The notes beneath the pieces were generated by a model, which did not search any database, was not told the DNA's origin, and saw only the letters and a list, made by a program, of their open reading frames with translations. 64,000 bases of DNA from Clostridium sp. 'White wine YQ'. GTDB lineage: Bacteria > Bacillota > Clostridia > Clostridiales > Clostridiaceae. Positions 17,474 to 27,340 of this stretch are shown here, piece by piece. The stretch is taken from positions 1 through 64,000 of the forward strand of contig NZ_JAQYUU010000005.1 of assembly GCF_028728205.1 (NCBI RefSeq), given 5' to 3'. The position numbers and the translations under genes are program-made. Within the stretch, counting starts at the first letter, position 1. Every line of letters begins with the position of its first letter.

Positions 17474-19888
17474 TTATACCACTATATACTTTTTTAGTAT
17501 TACAGCTCTTATTGCTTCATATTTTATTTCATTAGGCAATTGCTTTTTTAATAGAATTATAGACTCATATCCTAGCTTATCGCAGGCATCTATAATTAAC
17601 TTTTCTTCTTCTTCCCTTATGAACCTATCTAACTTTAAATCCCCCTCAAATTTATTACCTGCCAAAATAAAATCAGTAACGTATCCAAGTAATGTTGAAA
17701 TTGAGACTTCTAATTCCTTAGAAATATCCTCTACTTCTCTTCCTTCCTTAAGAAGATCTAAGGCTATTTCATCTATTTTTCTTTCTTCTCCATCTATTAT
17801 TATCTTTTTATTACCTTTATCATACCATTTCACTTGCAATTTCTTCTCTTCAACATAATTGTTAATCAAATCAATTATTTTCTCACCATATAATTCTAAC
17901 TTTTTACTTCCAATTCCACCTATATCTTTTAATTTTTCTAATGTATTAGGATATCTACCGCTTATTTCTTTAAGAGTATTTTTTGATAAGATATATTGAG
18001 GTAATTGCCCTTCCTTTTCTGATAAACTACTTCTAAGCTTCGCTAATTCCAAATATAACTCTTCGTCAGTTGACACTTTTAAAAATTTGTTTTCTTTATC
18101 ATTGCTTTCTGTCTTCTTAGCCGTTTCTTTTATATGATTCGAAATTTCATTTATAAACTTATCTCCATATCTATCATATTTAACTTCTCCCACTCCTGAA
18201 ATATTAAGCATTTCCTCTTTTGTCTTTGGAATTTTGGCTGTCATTTCTTTTAAAGTTTCATCACCAAAAACTAAATATGGGGGTATTTTATTTTCTTGTG
18301 CTATTAATCGTCTTAATAATTTTAGCTTATCAAGTAAATTATCATTAACCATAGTTTTGGCTTTAACTTTTGCTTCTTTAAATGTTACTTTTTCAGTTCC
18401 CTTTAGCACTCTAAATGATTTATCATTTAACTTTATAACTGGGTATGTGCCCTCAACAGAATCAATAAATCCATGGGAGATAAGTGTGTTAATAAAGTTC
18501 TTCAATTCATCTTTAGAATAGTTTTTCATAATTCCATATGTAGATAGGTTATTAAATTCTAAATCTAAAATCTTTTTATTATTAGAGCCTCTTAGTACAT
18601 CAATTATTACAGTTGCTCCAAAACTTCTTCTCATTCTATATATACAAGATAATACTTTCTGCGCATCAAGTGTTTTATCTATTAACTCTCCTAAGTTATT
18701 GCAATTACTACACTTACCACAGTCACTTAAATAGTCCTCACCAAAGTAATTTAAAATATATTTCCTATAACAACCATTGCTATGCACTAAATCAACAATG
18801 TTTTGAAGCATTTTATATTGTAATAACTTTCTTTCTGGGTTTTCGGTACTCATCTCTATTAAATACTTTTGTGTATGTACATCTCCTGGAGTAAATAGCA
18901 TTATACATTCACTTTCAAGTCCATCTCTTCCTGCTCTTCCGATTTCTTGATAATATCCTTCTATATTTTTAGGCATATTATAGTGAATTACATATCTAAT
19001 ATTAGGCTTATCTATTCCCATCCCAAAAGCATTAGTTGCCACCATTATATCTATCCTGTCATAAATAAATTTTTCTTGATTTTCTGCTCTCTCTATATCA
19101 CTCATACCAGCATGATATCTACCTGCATTAAAGCCATTCACTAATAATAATTCAAATATTGAATCCACTTCTTTTCTTGTTGCAGCATATATAATACCGG
19201 AGACCTCCTGGTTAGCTTTTAAGTATTCAAGCAAATATTTGTTTTTTGGAGCAGCTTTTACTATATCTATCTTTAGGTTTTCTCTATCAAACCCAGAGAT
19301 AAATATTTCAGGATTTTCTAGCTTTAATAATTTTATTATATCTCCTCTTACTTCTTCAGTGGCAGTGGCTGTAAATGCAGTTACTATAGGTCTTCTTTGT
19401 AACATCTCTATAAATGAAGATATTTTTCTATAGCTGCTTCTAAAGTCATGTCCCCATTGGGATACACAGTGAGCCTCATCAATTGCAATTTGAGAAATGT
19501 TTTTTTGTGAAATTACTGAAATAAACTCATATGATTCAAGTCTTTCTGGCGCCACATAAATTATTTTGTATTCATCATTTTTCACTTCTTCAATTGCTTT
19601 ATTAAACTCTTTTGCACCTAAGGAACTATTTATATATAAGGCGTTAATTCCATTTTCCTTTAATGCATCTACCTGATCCTTCATTAGTGAAATTAATGGG
19701 GATATAACAATTGTAATTCCCTCAAGCAAAAGCGCCGGAACTTGATAGCATATTGATTTTCCTCCACCTGTAGGCATTATAGAAACTACATCATTTCCTT
19801 CTACTATTGTGTTTACTATTTCAAGCTGTCCTTTTCTAAAACTTTTATAACCAAAATACTTTTCTAATACATCTAATGCTTTTACCAA
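17474..19888 (-). CDS. recQ: RecQ-family ATP-dependent DNA helicase with two HRDC domains
   Basis: Motifs I (SIMPTGGGKSICYQVPALL), II (IAIDEAHCVSQWGHDFR), III (TAFTATAT) and VI (YYQEIGRAGRDG) are intact. They are followed by a zinc-binding cysteine cluster (SDCGKCSNC). Two HRDC domains follow (about 510-580 and 600-675), then a C-terminal helix-turn-helix region. At about 800 residues it is longer than the 590-600 of B. subtilis RecQ because of the second HRDC and the tail. It unwinds DNA 3' to 5' in recombination and fork repair. GAGGTG at 19898-19903 overlaps an in-frame GTG (19900), so the TTG at 19888, spaced 9 bases away, is the more likely start. Confidence 0.92.
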   Translation of the reverse strand: MVKALDVLEKYFGYKSFRKGQLEIVNTIVEGNDVVSIMPTGGGKSICYQVPALLLEGITIVISPLISLMKDQVDALKENGINALYINSSLGAKEFNKAIEEVKNDEYKIIYVAPERLESYEFISVISQKNISQIAIDEAHCVSQWGHDFRSSYRKISSFIEMLQRRPIVTAFTATATEEVRGDIIKLLKLENPEIFISGFDRENLKIDIVKAAPKNKYLLEYLKANQEVSGIIYAATRKEVDSIFELLLVNGFNAGRYHAGMSDIERAENQEKFIYDRIDIMVATNAFGMGIDKPNIRYVIHYNMPKNIEGYYQEIGRAGRDGLESECIMLFTPGDVHTQKYLIEMSTENPERKLLQYKMLQNIVDLVHSNGCYRKYILNYFGEDYLSDCGKCSNCNNLGELIDKTLDAQKVLSCIYRMRRSFGATVIIDVLRGSNNKKILDLEFNNLSTYGIMKNYSKDELKNFINTLISHGFIDSVEGTYPVIKLNDKSFRVLKGTEKVTFKEAKVKAKTMVNDNLLDKLKLLRRLIAQENKIPPYLVFGDETLKEMTAKIPKTKEEMLNISGVGEVKYDRYGDKFINEISNHIKETAKKTESNDKENKFLKVSTDEELYLELAKLRSSLSEKEGQLPQYILSKNTLKEISGRYPNTLEKLKDIGGIGSKKLELYGEKIIDLINNYVEEKKLQVKWYDKGNKKIIIDGEERKIDEIALDLLKEGREVEDISKELEVSISTLLGYVTDFILAGNKFEGDLKLDRFIREEEEKLIIDACDKLGYESIILLKKQLPNEIKYEAIRAVILKKYIVV

Positions 19889-20268
19889 AATACGCTTCAC
19901 CTCAAACTTAATTACTCTATTAAATAATTATAGACTAGATTGATAAAATAATTATCCTGAAAAGTAAAAAAATCGTCAAGGCGATTATGAGCCGTCGATT
20001 TTTTTCTCGCATCTGCCTTTCCAAACGCATGTGAGGAAAATTTGGCAGGCGACTAATTCTTTTTTTTACTTTTTAGGGGAGTCTATAGGGTTTTTATAGG
20101 AAGCTTAATTTATTCTAGTTTCATAAGTTATTAGTTGAACTTTAAACCCTATAGTAATTCCTTAGATTATAATTCAAACTTATAATGTTATCCTGAGCCT
20201 AAAATATTATAAATTCCTAAAAAGTAAAAAATCATATGACAAAATCATATGATTTTCTATACTTATTC
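19889..20268. other. intergenic block of nested inverted repeats between recQ and the nitroreductase gene
   Basis: No gene is seen here. On the plus strand, CCTGAAAAGTAAAAAAA (from about 19955) and its inverted near-copy TTTTTTTTACTTTTTAGG (20059-20076) bound about 120 bases with several hairpins: a bidirectional terminator-like stem at 19968-20008, CTCGCAT pairing with ATGTGAG, and CCAAA pairing with TTTGG. Farther right, CTATAGGGTTT (20083-20093) and AAACCCTATAG (20144-20154) form an 11-bp inverted repeat. The recQ promoter region (TATAAT on the minus strand near 19930) is at the left edge. Confidence 0.5.
20229..20257. terminator. terminator of the nitroreductase gene
   Basis: AATCATATGA and TCATATGATT pair around CAAAA. 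On the minus strand the stem is followed by TTTTTTAC and a copy of the dispersed post-terminator motif. Confidence 0.8.
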
Positions 20269-21054
20269 TTATAACATAACCGAAGTTATGTATTTCAAAT
20301 TCTTTTTGTCTTCAAGTTTTTGATTTTTAATCTCAAAAGTTATATTTTTCTCTTTGCATCCTAGTTCTAAATGCTTTAATGCAATTCCTGAATCTAACTC
20401 ACTAAAATGACTCAATCCTTTAGTTAATATATTTCCTTTGTTAGCATATAAATCTATACTATTTTCATTTACATATAGCCTCCAAGGCTGCAAATTTATA
20501 GCTGAAGGAGCTACTCTAACTAAATTAAATATTTCTCTAAATTTCTCTTCATAGTTTCCAATAATTATATCCTCTAAAGCTTTTCTCTTATAATTTTCAA
20601 TTTCTTTTACTTCTAACTCAGGCTCATTTGCTGGATATCCAAAAGCCACTACTATAATTGGTTTTTGGTTACTTGGAATTTCCATTATATCTTTTAACAA
20701 CTCTTTTTTAATGGATCCTCCTATATAGCATGTCCCTATACCTCTATCTGCCAATTCTAAAACTAATTGTTCTAGTGTATATCCTATATTCTCAAGATAG
20801 CCCTCTTTCTCTTCTGAAGTAATTACCATATAATGTGGGGCTTCAATCTTTCCATAGCTCCCAATTATACCCTTACTTATTTCTTGTATCTTTATACCTT
20901 CTTTAATTAGTGTGATTTTCATCTGTATTTCTGAATATAAGCTTTGAAGATTCTTTACTAAATTTTCTACTTCTCCAAAGTCACTTTGAGAAATGTTATA
21001 AGGTACGTATTTTCTTATTGATTTTCTTTTATAAATAGCTTCAATAATATTCAT
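20269..21054 (-). CDS. nitroreductase family protein
   Basis: The 261-residue protein starts MNIIEAIYKRKSIRKY, the FMN-binding SxR signature of nitroreductases. It has two half domains, each with nitroreductase-like features, and VRVAPSAINLQPWRLYV (about 183-199) as the second FMN-contacting motif. The layout recalls the TM1586-type putative nitroreductases of anaerobes. It should be a flavin-dependent reductase using NAD(P)H or ferredoxin. Substrate unknown. Monocistronic, with a strong terminator. Confidence 0.82.
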   Translation of the reverse strand: MNIIEAIYKRKSIRKYVPYNISQSDFGEVENLVKNLQSLYSEIQMKITLIKEGIKIQEISKGIIGSYGKIEAPHYMVITSEEKEGYLENIGYTLEQLVLELADRGIGTCYIGGSIKKELLKDIMEIPSNQKPIIVVAFGYPANEPELEVKEIENYKRKALEDIIIGNYEEKFREIFNLVRVAPSAINLQPWRLYVNENSIDLYANKGNILTKGLSHFSELDSGIALKHLELGCKEKNITFEIKNQKLEDKKNLKYITSVML

Positions 21055-21166
21055 AATATCACTCCAAAATATAAGTATCAGTTATATTCTATACCTATTA
21101 TCTTGAATAATCTATACTAATGTATGTATTATAAAAAAATTATCAAAGTATTAATATCTATGGTAT

Positions 21167-21427
21167 TTAATGCTTTGGATTTTTAAGTACCATTTCAGTC
21201 GCATTAATCAATTGATTTATAACATCTATCCTAAACTGATTTTCTAATTCTTTCATTTTAGAATATACCATTCCTTCACTGGTAACTGCGTACAATGGCT
21301 TTAGGTTATTAAGTGCAATTGCCTTAATATCATCAACACACTTTCCACATTTACATATATCTTTATAATCATCTAAAACTGTTGTTATTACATTATTAAC
21401 TATGTCTTCCATGCAATTTTTAATCAT
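21167..21427 (-). CDS. comFB: ComFB-type competence protein
   Basis: The 86 residues match the late-competence ComFB family: NCMEDIVNNVITTVLDDYKDICKC, CVDDIKAIALNNLKPLYAVTSEGMVY, FRIDVINQLINA and NPKH at the end. The family holds a CxxC pair (CKCGKC) that binds zinc in B. subtilis, and in cyanobacteria related proteins bind cyclic di-nucleotides. No com operon neighbours are present, so a role in c-di-GMP signalling is as plausible as competence. Confidence 0.85.
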   Translation of the reverse strand: MIKNCMEDIVNNVITTVLDDYKDICKCGKCVDDIKAIALNNLKPLYAVTSEGMVYSKMKELENQFRIDVINQLINATEMVLKNPKH

Positions 21428-21494
21428 TACTTATCCCTCTCTTGAAGCAATTTAAATAATGTCATTATATCACATTTTTATTACTTATTGTTTT

Positions 21495-22148
21495 TTATAT
21501 CAATTCCAATTCTATAATATCTACTAAACTCTCTATAATTGAAGAAGCAAGATGTTTATTTTCATTTGAAATCTCTATTAAATCAGGAATTACTAAACAC
21601 TTAATATTTCCAGCATTAGCAGCTAAAAGTCCTCTTTCAGAATCCTCTAATACTAGTGCATTTTCAGGTGCAACATTAAGCTTGCTACAAGCCTTTAAAA
21701 ATATTTCAGGATCTGGTTTTCCTTTTGTAACTTCATCTCCACAAACAATAGTATCAAATCTATCTAAAACTCCAGCTTTTGATATTAATTTTGTCGCTTT
21801 CACTCTACCGCTTGAAGTAGCTACAGCCTTTTTAATGTTTTTCTCATCTAAATAGTCTAATATTTCTAAAAGCCCTTTTTTAATTTCAAATCCCTCAGTA
21901 TCTAATATATCTTCCAATTTTTCTTTTTGAAATTTATTAACTTCCACAAATGGGAACTCGTCGCCATAAGCCTTTCTAAACGCATTTCCAATAGAATTTA
22001 CATTCATTCCAATAAATCCAAATAAGAAGTCTTTGTCCAATTCATATCCAAATGATTGTCCAGCTTCATACCAAGCTCTCGCTGATATTACCTCTGTATC
22101 AAACATTAAACCATCCATATCAAATATTACCAATTCGGTATTATTCAT
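21495..22148 (-). CDS. HAD-superfamily hydrolase, beta-phosphoglucomutase-like
   Basis: The protein begins with VIFDMDGLMFDTE, the DxD motif of subfamily IA HAD enzymes, and shows VATSSGR (motif II), GKPDPEIFLKA (motif III lysine) and LVLEDSERGLLAA (motif IV). At 217 residues and with an alpha-helical C1 cap it resembles beta-phosphoglucomutase and phosphatases of small sugar phosphates. Cytosolic. Substrate not predictable. Confidence 0.88.
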   Translation of the reverse strand: MNNTELVIFDMDGLMFDTEVISARAWYEAGQSFGYELDKDFLFGFIGMNVNSIGNAFRKAYGDEFPFVEVNKFQKEKLEDILDTEGFEIKKGLLEILDYLDEKNIKKAVATSSGRVKATKLISKAGVLDRFDTIVCGDEVTKGKPDPEIFLKACSKLNVAPENALVLEDSERGLLAANAGNIKCLVIPDLIEISNENKHLASSIIESLVDIIELELI

Positions 22149-22293
22149 TCTATCACTCTCACTTTTTCTGTAATCTCTTGCGCTACTACATTATATCATT
22201 GTTTGTTATTTAATTTTTTCTTTTTTTGAAAAGTAATCTTAAAAAAATTAGTGAATCAAAGAAATTGATTCACTAATTATAATTTATTTATTT

Positions 22294-23391
22294 CTATCCT
22301 ACAGATAAAGTTTCAACCAAATCCAGTGTATTTTCTAAAGATAAATTTTTGCTCAACTTTTCTATATTCATTCTCATTCCATCAAGCTTTTCCTTATCTC
22401 TTACCAAGCTCGCAATTATCTCATCTATTTCATCAATATCCGGACAAATGGCTATATTTTCACTTAATAAATATCTTGCATTTTCCTCTTCCTGCCCTGG
22501 TATATAGTAAGGTATTATAATTGGTAATTTTTTAGTTAAAGCTTCTGTAACTGTTATTCCTCCTGGCTTAGTGATTATGACATCTGAAATATCCATTAAA
22601 TCTGGAATATTATTTGTATATCCTAATACAACTAATTCTTTATCTAATGGTACACTAGAATATATATTTTCTAACTGATTTTTTAAAACTTCATTATTTC
22701 CGCATACAGCTATTACTCTTAGAGGTACTGATGCCAACATCAACCTTTTCAATGCTTTCTTCATGGATTTTAATCCCATGCTTCCCCCCATTAGAAGTAT
22801 TGTAAATAAATCATCATTTTTATGATTTGTAGTTGCTTTTAAAAAGTCCCTTTTTACTGGAATTCCAAAGGTATGTACCTTTTTCTCTTCTACTCCATTA
22901 TAAACTAAGCTTTCTTTAGTGTATTCGCTGCCAACTACATATGCATCAACATTTTCTTCCACATATGCTCTATGGGCCTTATAATCTGTAACAACTGATA
23001 TAAATGGTACTTTTATAGATCCATCATTTTTTAATGATGCCACTACACTAACTAATAATGGGTGAGTTGAAATTATTAGATTAGGCTGATATTCTTCAAT
23101 TGTCTTTAATATATCTTCCTTAGTACATTTTTCAATCAATTTATTTAAACCTTGACTAGTTAGTTTATGATTTGAAACTTTATATAATAATCCAAATAAA
23201 CTTGGAGTTCTTGTAGCTAAAATCTCATATCCTCCAGTCATAAACTTGTCTAATTTATCTCCAGTTATTCTAAATGATTCAATACAGTTAACATCATTTC
23301 CTTGTAACTCTAATTCCCTTTTTAACGAATATGCAACGGAATTATGTCCTTGACCTGTGGCTGCTGTCAAAATTAGAATTCTTTTATTCAT
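22294..23391 (-). CDS. UgtP/MGDG synthase-like glycosyltransferase
   Basis: The protein starts MNKRILILTAATGQGHNSVA, the N-terminal loop of MGDG synthase and UgtP enzymes. It has ISTHPLLVSVV and VVTDYKAHRAYVEENVDAYVV in the lipid-acceptor domain, and VIITKPGGITVTEALTKKLP in the nucleotide-sugar-binding domain. It should transfer glucose or galactose from a UDP-sugar to diacylglycerol at the inner membrane surface, for glycolipids or lipoteichoic acid anchors. An upstream in-frame GTG (23400) is too close to AAGGAG, so the ATG at 23391 is preferred. Confidence 0.85.
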   Translation of the reverse strand: MNKRILILTAATGQGHNSVAYSLKRELELQGNDVNCIESFRITGDKLDKFMTGGYEILATRTPSLFGLLYKVSNHKLTSQGLNKLIEKCTKEDILKTIEEYQPNLIISTHPLLVSVVASLKNDGSIKVPFISVVTDYKAHRAYVEENVDAYVVGSEYTKESLVYNGVEEKKVHTFGIPVKRDFLKATTNHKNDDLFTILLMGGSMGLKSMKKALKRLMLASVPLRVIAVCGNNEVLKNQLENIYSSVPLDKELVVLGYTNNIPDLMDISDVIITKPGGITVTEALTKKLPIIIPYYIPGQEEENARYLLSENIAICPDIDEIDEIIASLVRDKEKLDGMRMNIEKLSKNLSLENTLDLVETLSVG

Positions 23392-23779
23392 TACTCCCAC
23401 TACTCCTTATTATTTCTTGAGTATCCAACTTTCATTGAGTCTATATTCAAATTACTTATATAAATTCTTCTTATCTATATATTACCTAAATAAAAGTATA
23501 AACCTAGCTACTTAATAAAAACTTAAAAAAATCTAAACAAATTCTGAACAATTTATAAATTAATTCTATTATACATTATTTACCACTTTTACTCATCTAA
23601 ATCATATCTGTACTCCTTGTATATATTTTATCAATGAACCTTTTTAGATATTCTCCATAAAATGGTCATGTAGGGAATAAGAAAATCATATTTATACCTT
23701 TACAGGGTTGTTTATCACCTCATTAGGTGTTATAATTAACTTGTAACAAGATATTTAATACTATTTAAGGAGGGCCTTT
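23392..23779. other. 388-base divergent intergenic region
   Basis: This very AT-rich region separates the UgtP-like gene (minus) from a zinc-ribbon gene (plus). Apart from the plus-strand promoter at its right end, no reading frame with a ribosome-binding site, strong hairpin or repeat was found. Confidence 0.5.
23708..23736 (+). promoter_or_regulatory. promoter with palindrome in the spacer, zinc-ribbon gene
   Basis: TTGTTT (23708-23713), a 17-base spacer and TATAAT (23731-23736) form a good promoter. The spacer holds CACCT-CATT-AGGTG (23716-23729), a likely repressor operator. Confidence 0.6.
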
Positions 23780-23971
23780 ATGAAATACTGTACCCATTGT
23801 AATTCTGATAGAGTAATCGAGAGATTCAACATGAGCACAGGTGAAAAGACCTATAGTTGTACAAACTGCAAAGCTTCATTTAGCTCAACAGGAAAAAAGA
23901 CAAAAACTGTTTATGAAATTCCAGACAAACTGGCTTTTGTAAAAAAATTAAAGTCTTATGGAATGATTTAA
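23780..23971 (+). CDS. 63-residue zinc-ribbon protein
   Basis: The small protein has CTHC near the N-terminus and CTNC at about residue 27, separated as in a zinc ribbon, then a basic linker (GKKTKT) and a short helical tail. AAGGAGGGCC precedes the ATG, and a strong terminator follows, so it is a complete single-gene unit. Such proteins bind nucleic acids or act as small adaptors; this one is not recognised further. Its promoter carries a palindrome, so it is likely under specific control. Confidence 0.65.
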   Translation: MKYCTHCNSDRVIERFNMSTGEKTYSCTNCKASFSSTGKKTKTVYEIPDKLAFVKKLKSYGMI

Positions 23972-24002
23972 CCAGTATAGCGATATAACATTTTTGTAAT
24001 AG

Positions 24003-24041
24003 AGAACAGGTATGTTTATTTAACATACCTGTTCTTATATT
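24003..24041. terminator. bidirectional terminator
   Basis: AGAACAGGTATGTT and AACATACCTGTTCT form a 14-bp stem around TATTT, between convergent genes. Confidence 0.85.
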
Positions 24042-24053
24042 TTATAGAATTTT

Positions 24054-25283
24054 TTATAATAAACTAGGTTCCACATATCCAATAAATTTCTTTATTTTAT
24101 AAGCTAGTCTTAAAGTAAAACATTCGTTAACATTCTCAAAATCACATGATAAAACTTCCTGTATCCTTGTAATTCTATATTTTAATGTGTTTCTGTGTAT
24201 AAACAATTCCTCTGCTGTTTTACCTATATTACAATCTTCTGCTAAGAATATATCTAATGTGTGTACTAAATCACTATTATTTTTTTTGTCATATTCAATT
24301 AAATTTTTGAGAACTCCATTATATATACTCATTAACTCCTCATTATCTCTCGCCCTAAAAAATATTCTATATATCCCCAGTTCCTTATAGCTTCTTAAAT
24401 CATTACTTCTTTCACAAGCTTTTAATATTTTAAGTGCCTTTTGTGCTTCCCCTACACTTCTTTTGAAATACTTTAAGTCATTACAGGGTTCCCCTATACC
24501 TATACTTACTGTTAACCCTTTCAGTTTTTTAGAAACAGTATCTCTTATCTCATTATTAATTTTATTTATCTCAATATCCCATTGATCTTCATTACTTATT
24601 GGCAAAAAGTATATCAAATTAGTTCCTTGCAAAATATAAAATATACTCTTCTTATACTTATTAGCGATACATCTAACTATATTTAATATAGCTGCCCCAA
24701 TATCTAAATTTTTACTATCTACTATTGATTTATTACTTAGCAGATCATCAAGTAAGTTGTCCACTTGAATTGTTGAAGCAACATACTTATTTTGTGGATT
24801 ATATCCATAGTATACAGCTCTCTCATAAAATTCTTCATTAAATTCTTGGTAAATAAGTTCACGCATCAAGTCATTCATTGATTTATCTTTAATATAATTA
24901 TCAAACAATATTCTGCTCATGCTGTATGTTATATCAATTGCTCTAATTTCATATGGGATTTCTAAAATCGGAATCAAGCATTTATTTGATAATGCTTTAA
25001 CTGAACTTGGAATTTCCTTTATATACGGGCCCATCACTAGAACTAATCCAGCAGCACTTTTTTTATACAATTCTTCTACTATTCGAAGTAAATCTTTTTC
25101 ATGGTTTTCAAGTCCTATTCCTGTAGTAAATATTAGCTCTCCAGAATTAATCCAGCTAAATGCATCTGGCAGTTCAACTACATGGCTCCATTCAATAAAT
25201 TTATCTAGCCCTTTTTCTCCTGAAACAACTTTAGCCTTTTTCATTTGTGGCAAACTTAATAAATCATCATAGGTAATATACAT
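24054..25283 (-). CDS. PucR family transcriptional regulator
   Basis: The 409-residue protein has an N-terminal PucR domain (YDDLLSLPQMKKAKVVSGEKGL; WSHVVELPD; ELIFTTGIGL), a GGDEF-like degenerate middle domain, and a C-terminal helix-turn-helix (EDCNIGKTAEELFIHRNTLKYRITRI, about 360-385). PucR regulators respond to purine-breakdown, amino-acid or GABA metabolites. The ribosome-binding site is G-rich (TTGGGGGGAAG). It is divergent from gatCAB with 271 bases between, and its leader seems to contain a terminator (25348-25379). Effector unknown. Confidence 0.88.
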   Translation of the reverse strand: MYITYDDLLSLPQMKKAKVVSGEKGLDKFIEWSHVVELPDAFSWINSGELIFTTGIGLENHEKDLLRIVEELYKKSAAGLVLVMGPYIKEIPSSVKALSNKCLIPILEIPYEIRAIDITYSMSRILFDNYIKDKSMNDLMRELIYQEFNEEFYERAVYYGYNPQNKYVASTIQVDNLLDDLLSNKSIVDSKNLDIGAAILNIVRCIANKYKKSIFYILQGTNLIYFLPISNEDQWDIEINKINNEIRDTVSKKLKGLTVSIGIGEPCNDLKYFKRSVGEAQKALKILKACERSNDLRSYKELGIYRIFFRARDNEELMSIYNGVLKNLIEYDKKNNSDLVHTLDIFLAEDCNIGKTAEELFIHRNTLKYRITRIQEVLSCDFENVNECFTLRLAYKIKKFIGYVEPSLL

Positions 25284-25347
25284 TCTGGCTTCCCCCCAAA
25301 AATTTCTTATTTATTGATTAATTTATAATATTATTTTTGTAAATAAA

Positions 25348-25379
25348 AAAATGGCGTCCAAAAAAAATTGGACGCCATT
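25348..25379 (-). terminator. terminator hairpin in the upstream region of the PucR gene
   Basis: AATGGCGTCCAA and TTGGACGCCATT form a perfect 12-bp stem. On the minus strand it runs into seven T residues. It lies between a minus-strand promoter (25411-25439) and the PucR start, so it would end or attenuate that transcript. Confidence 0.75.
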
Positions 25380-25410
25380 ATCCTAAGCAAATTTGTATTT
25401 AATTATTTTA

Positions 25411-25439
25411 ATTTTAAACTTATTTCAGTTCAATGTAAA
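25411..25439 (-). promoter_or_regulatory. minus-strand promoter upstream of the PucR gene
   Basis: TTTACA (25434-25439), a 17-base spacer and TAAAAT (25411-25416) on the minus strand. Transcription would start about 25 bases before the terminator hairpin. Confidence 0.5.
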
Positions 25440-25476
25440 GTTAATAATGGCCTTACAAAAACTTTTTTAATTAGTA

Positions 25477-25505
25477 TTGATTTTCCAGTAATGTGCTAAT
25501 ATATT
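25477..25505 (+). promoter_or_regulatory. gatCAB promoter
   Basis: TTGATT (25477-25482), a 17-base spacer and TATATT (25500-25505), about 50 bases before gatC. Confidence 0.5.
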
Positions 25506-25554
25506 AATATCAACATTTTTAGTGTACTAAAGACTTACATAGGAGGATTTAATA

Positions 25555-25842
25555 ATGAAAATTACTGCACAGACGGTTAATTATATTTCAAAATTAGCAA
25601 AGCTTAGATTTTCCAAAGAAGAGGAAATAAAAATGGCCAAAGAGCTTGAAAGCATATTAACTCATTTTGAAACTATTGATAAATTAGATTTATGTGATAT
25701 AGAATTAAATGTTTTTTCTAAAAACTTAAAACCAGTGCTCAGAAAAGATGAAGATAGCTATTTTGAAGAAAAAGAAAAACTTTTTGCTAATGTGAAATCT
25801 CTTAGAAACTCTACAATTATTGTTCCTAAGATTATTGAATAG
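25555..25842 (+). CDS. gatC: Asp/Glu-tRNA amidotransferase subunit C
   Basis: This 95-residue protein has the GatC pattern: VNYISKLAKLRFSKEEEIKMAKELESIL..F..ID.LD near the N-terminus and a V.PVLR-like K(P)VLRKDE segment. GatC wraps around GatA and stabilises the GatCAB complex, which converts Glu-tRNA(Gln) or Asp-tRNA(Asn) to the correct amide form. AGGAGGATTTAATA precedes the ATG. gatA follows 12 bases later. Confidence 0.92.
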   Translation: MKITAQTVNYISKLAKLRFSKEEEIKMAKELESILTHFETIDKLDLCDIELNVFSKNLKPVLRKDEDSYFEEKEKLFANVKSLRNSTIIVPKIIE

Positions 25843-25854
25843 GTGGTTGAAAGT

Positions 25855-27315
<1,461 letters not shown>

Positions 27316-27340
27316 GTTATGAAGAAAGGAAGAATCATTT

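Noticed and set aside
25284..25554. Possible T-box upstream of gatCAB
   Set aside because: The hairpin with T-run points to the minus strand, and no T-box or AGGGTGGNACCGCG sequence is present on the plus strand.
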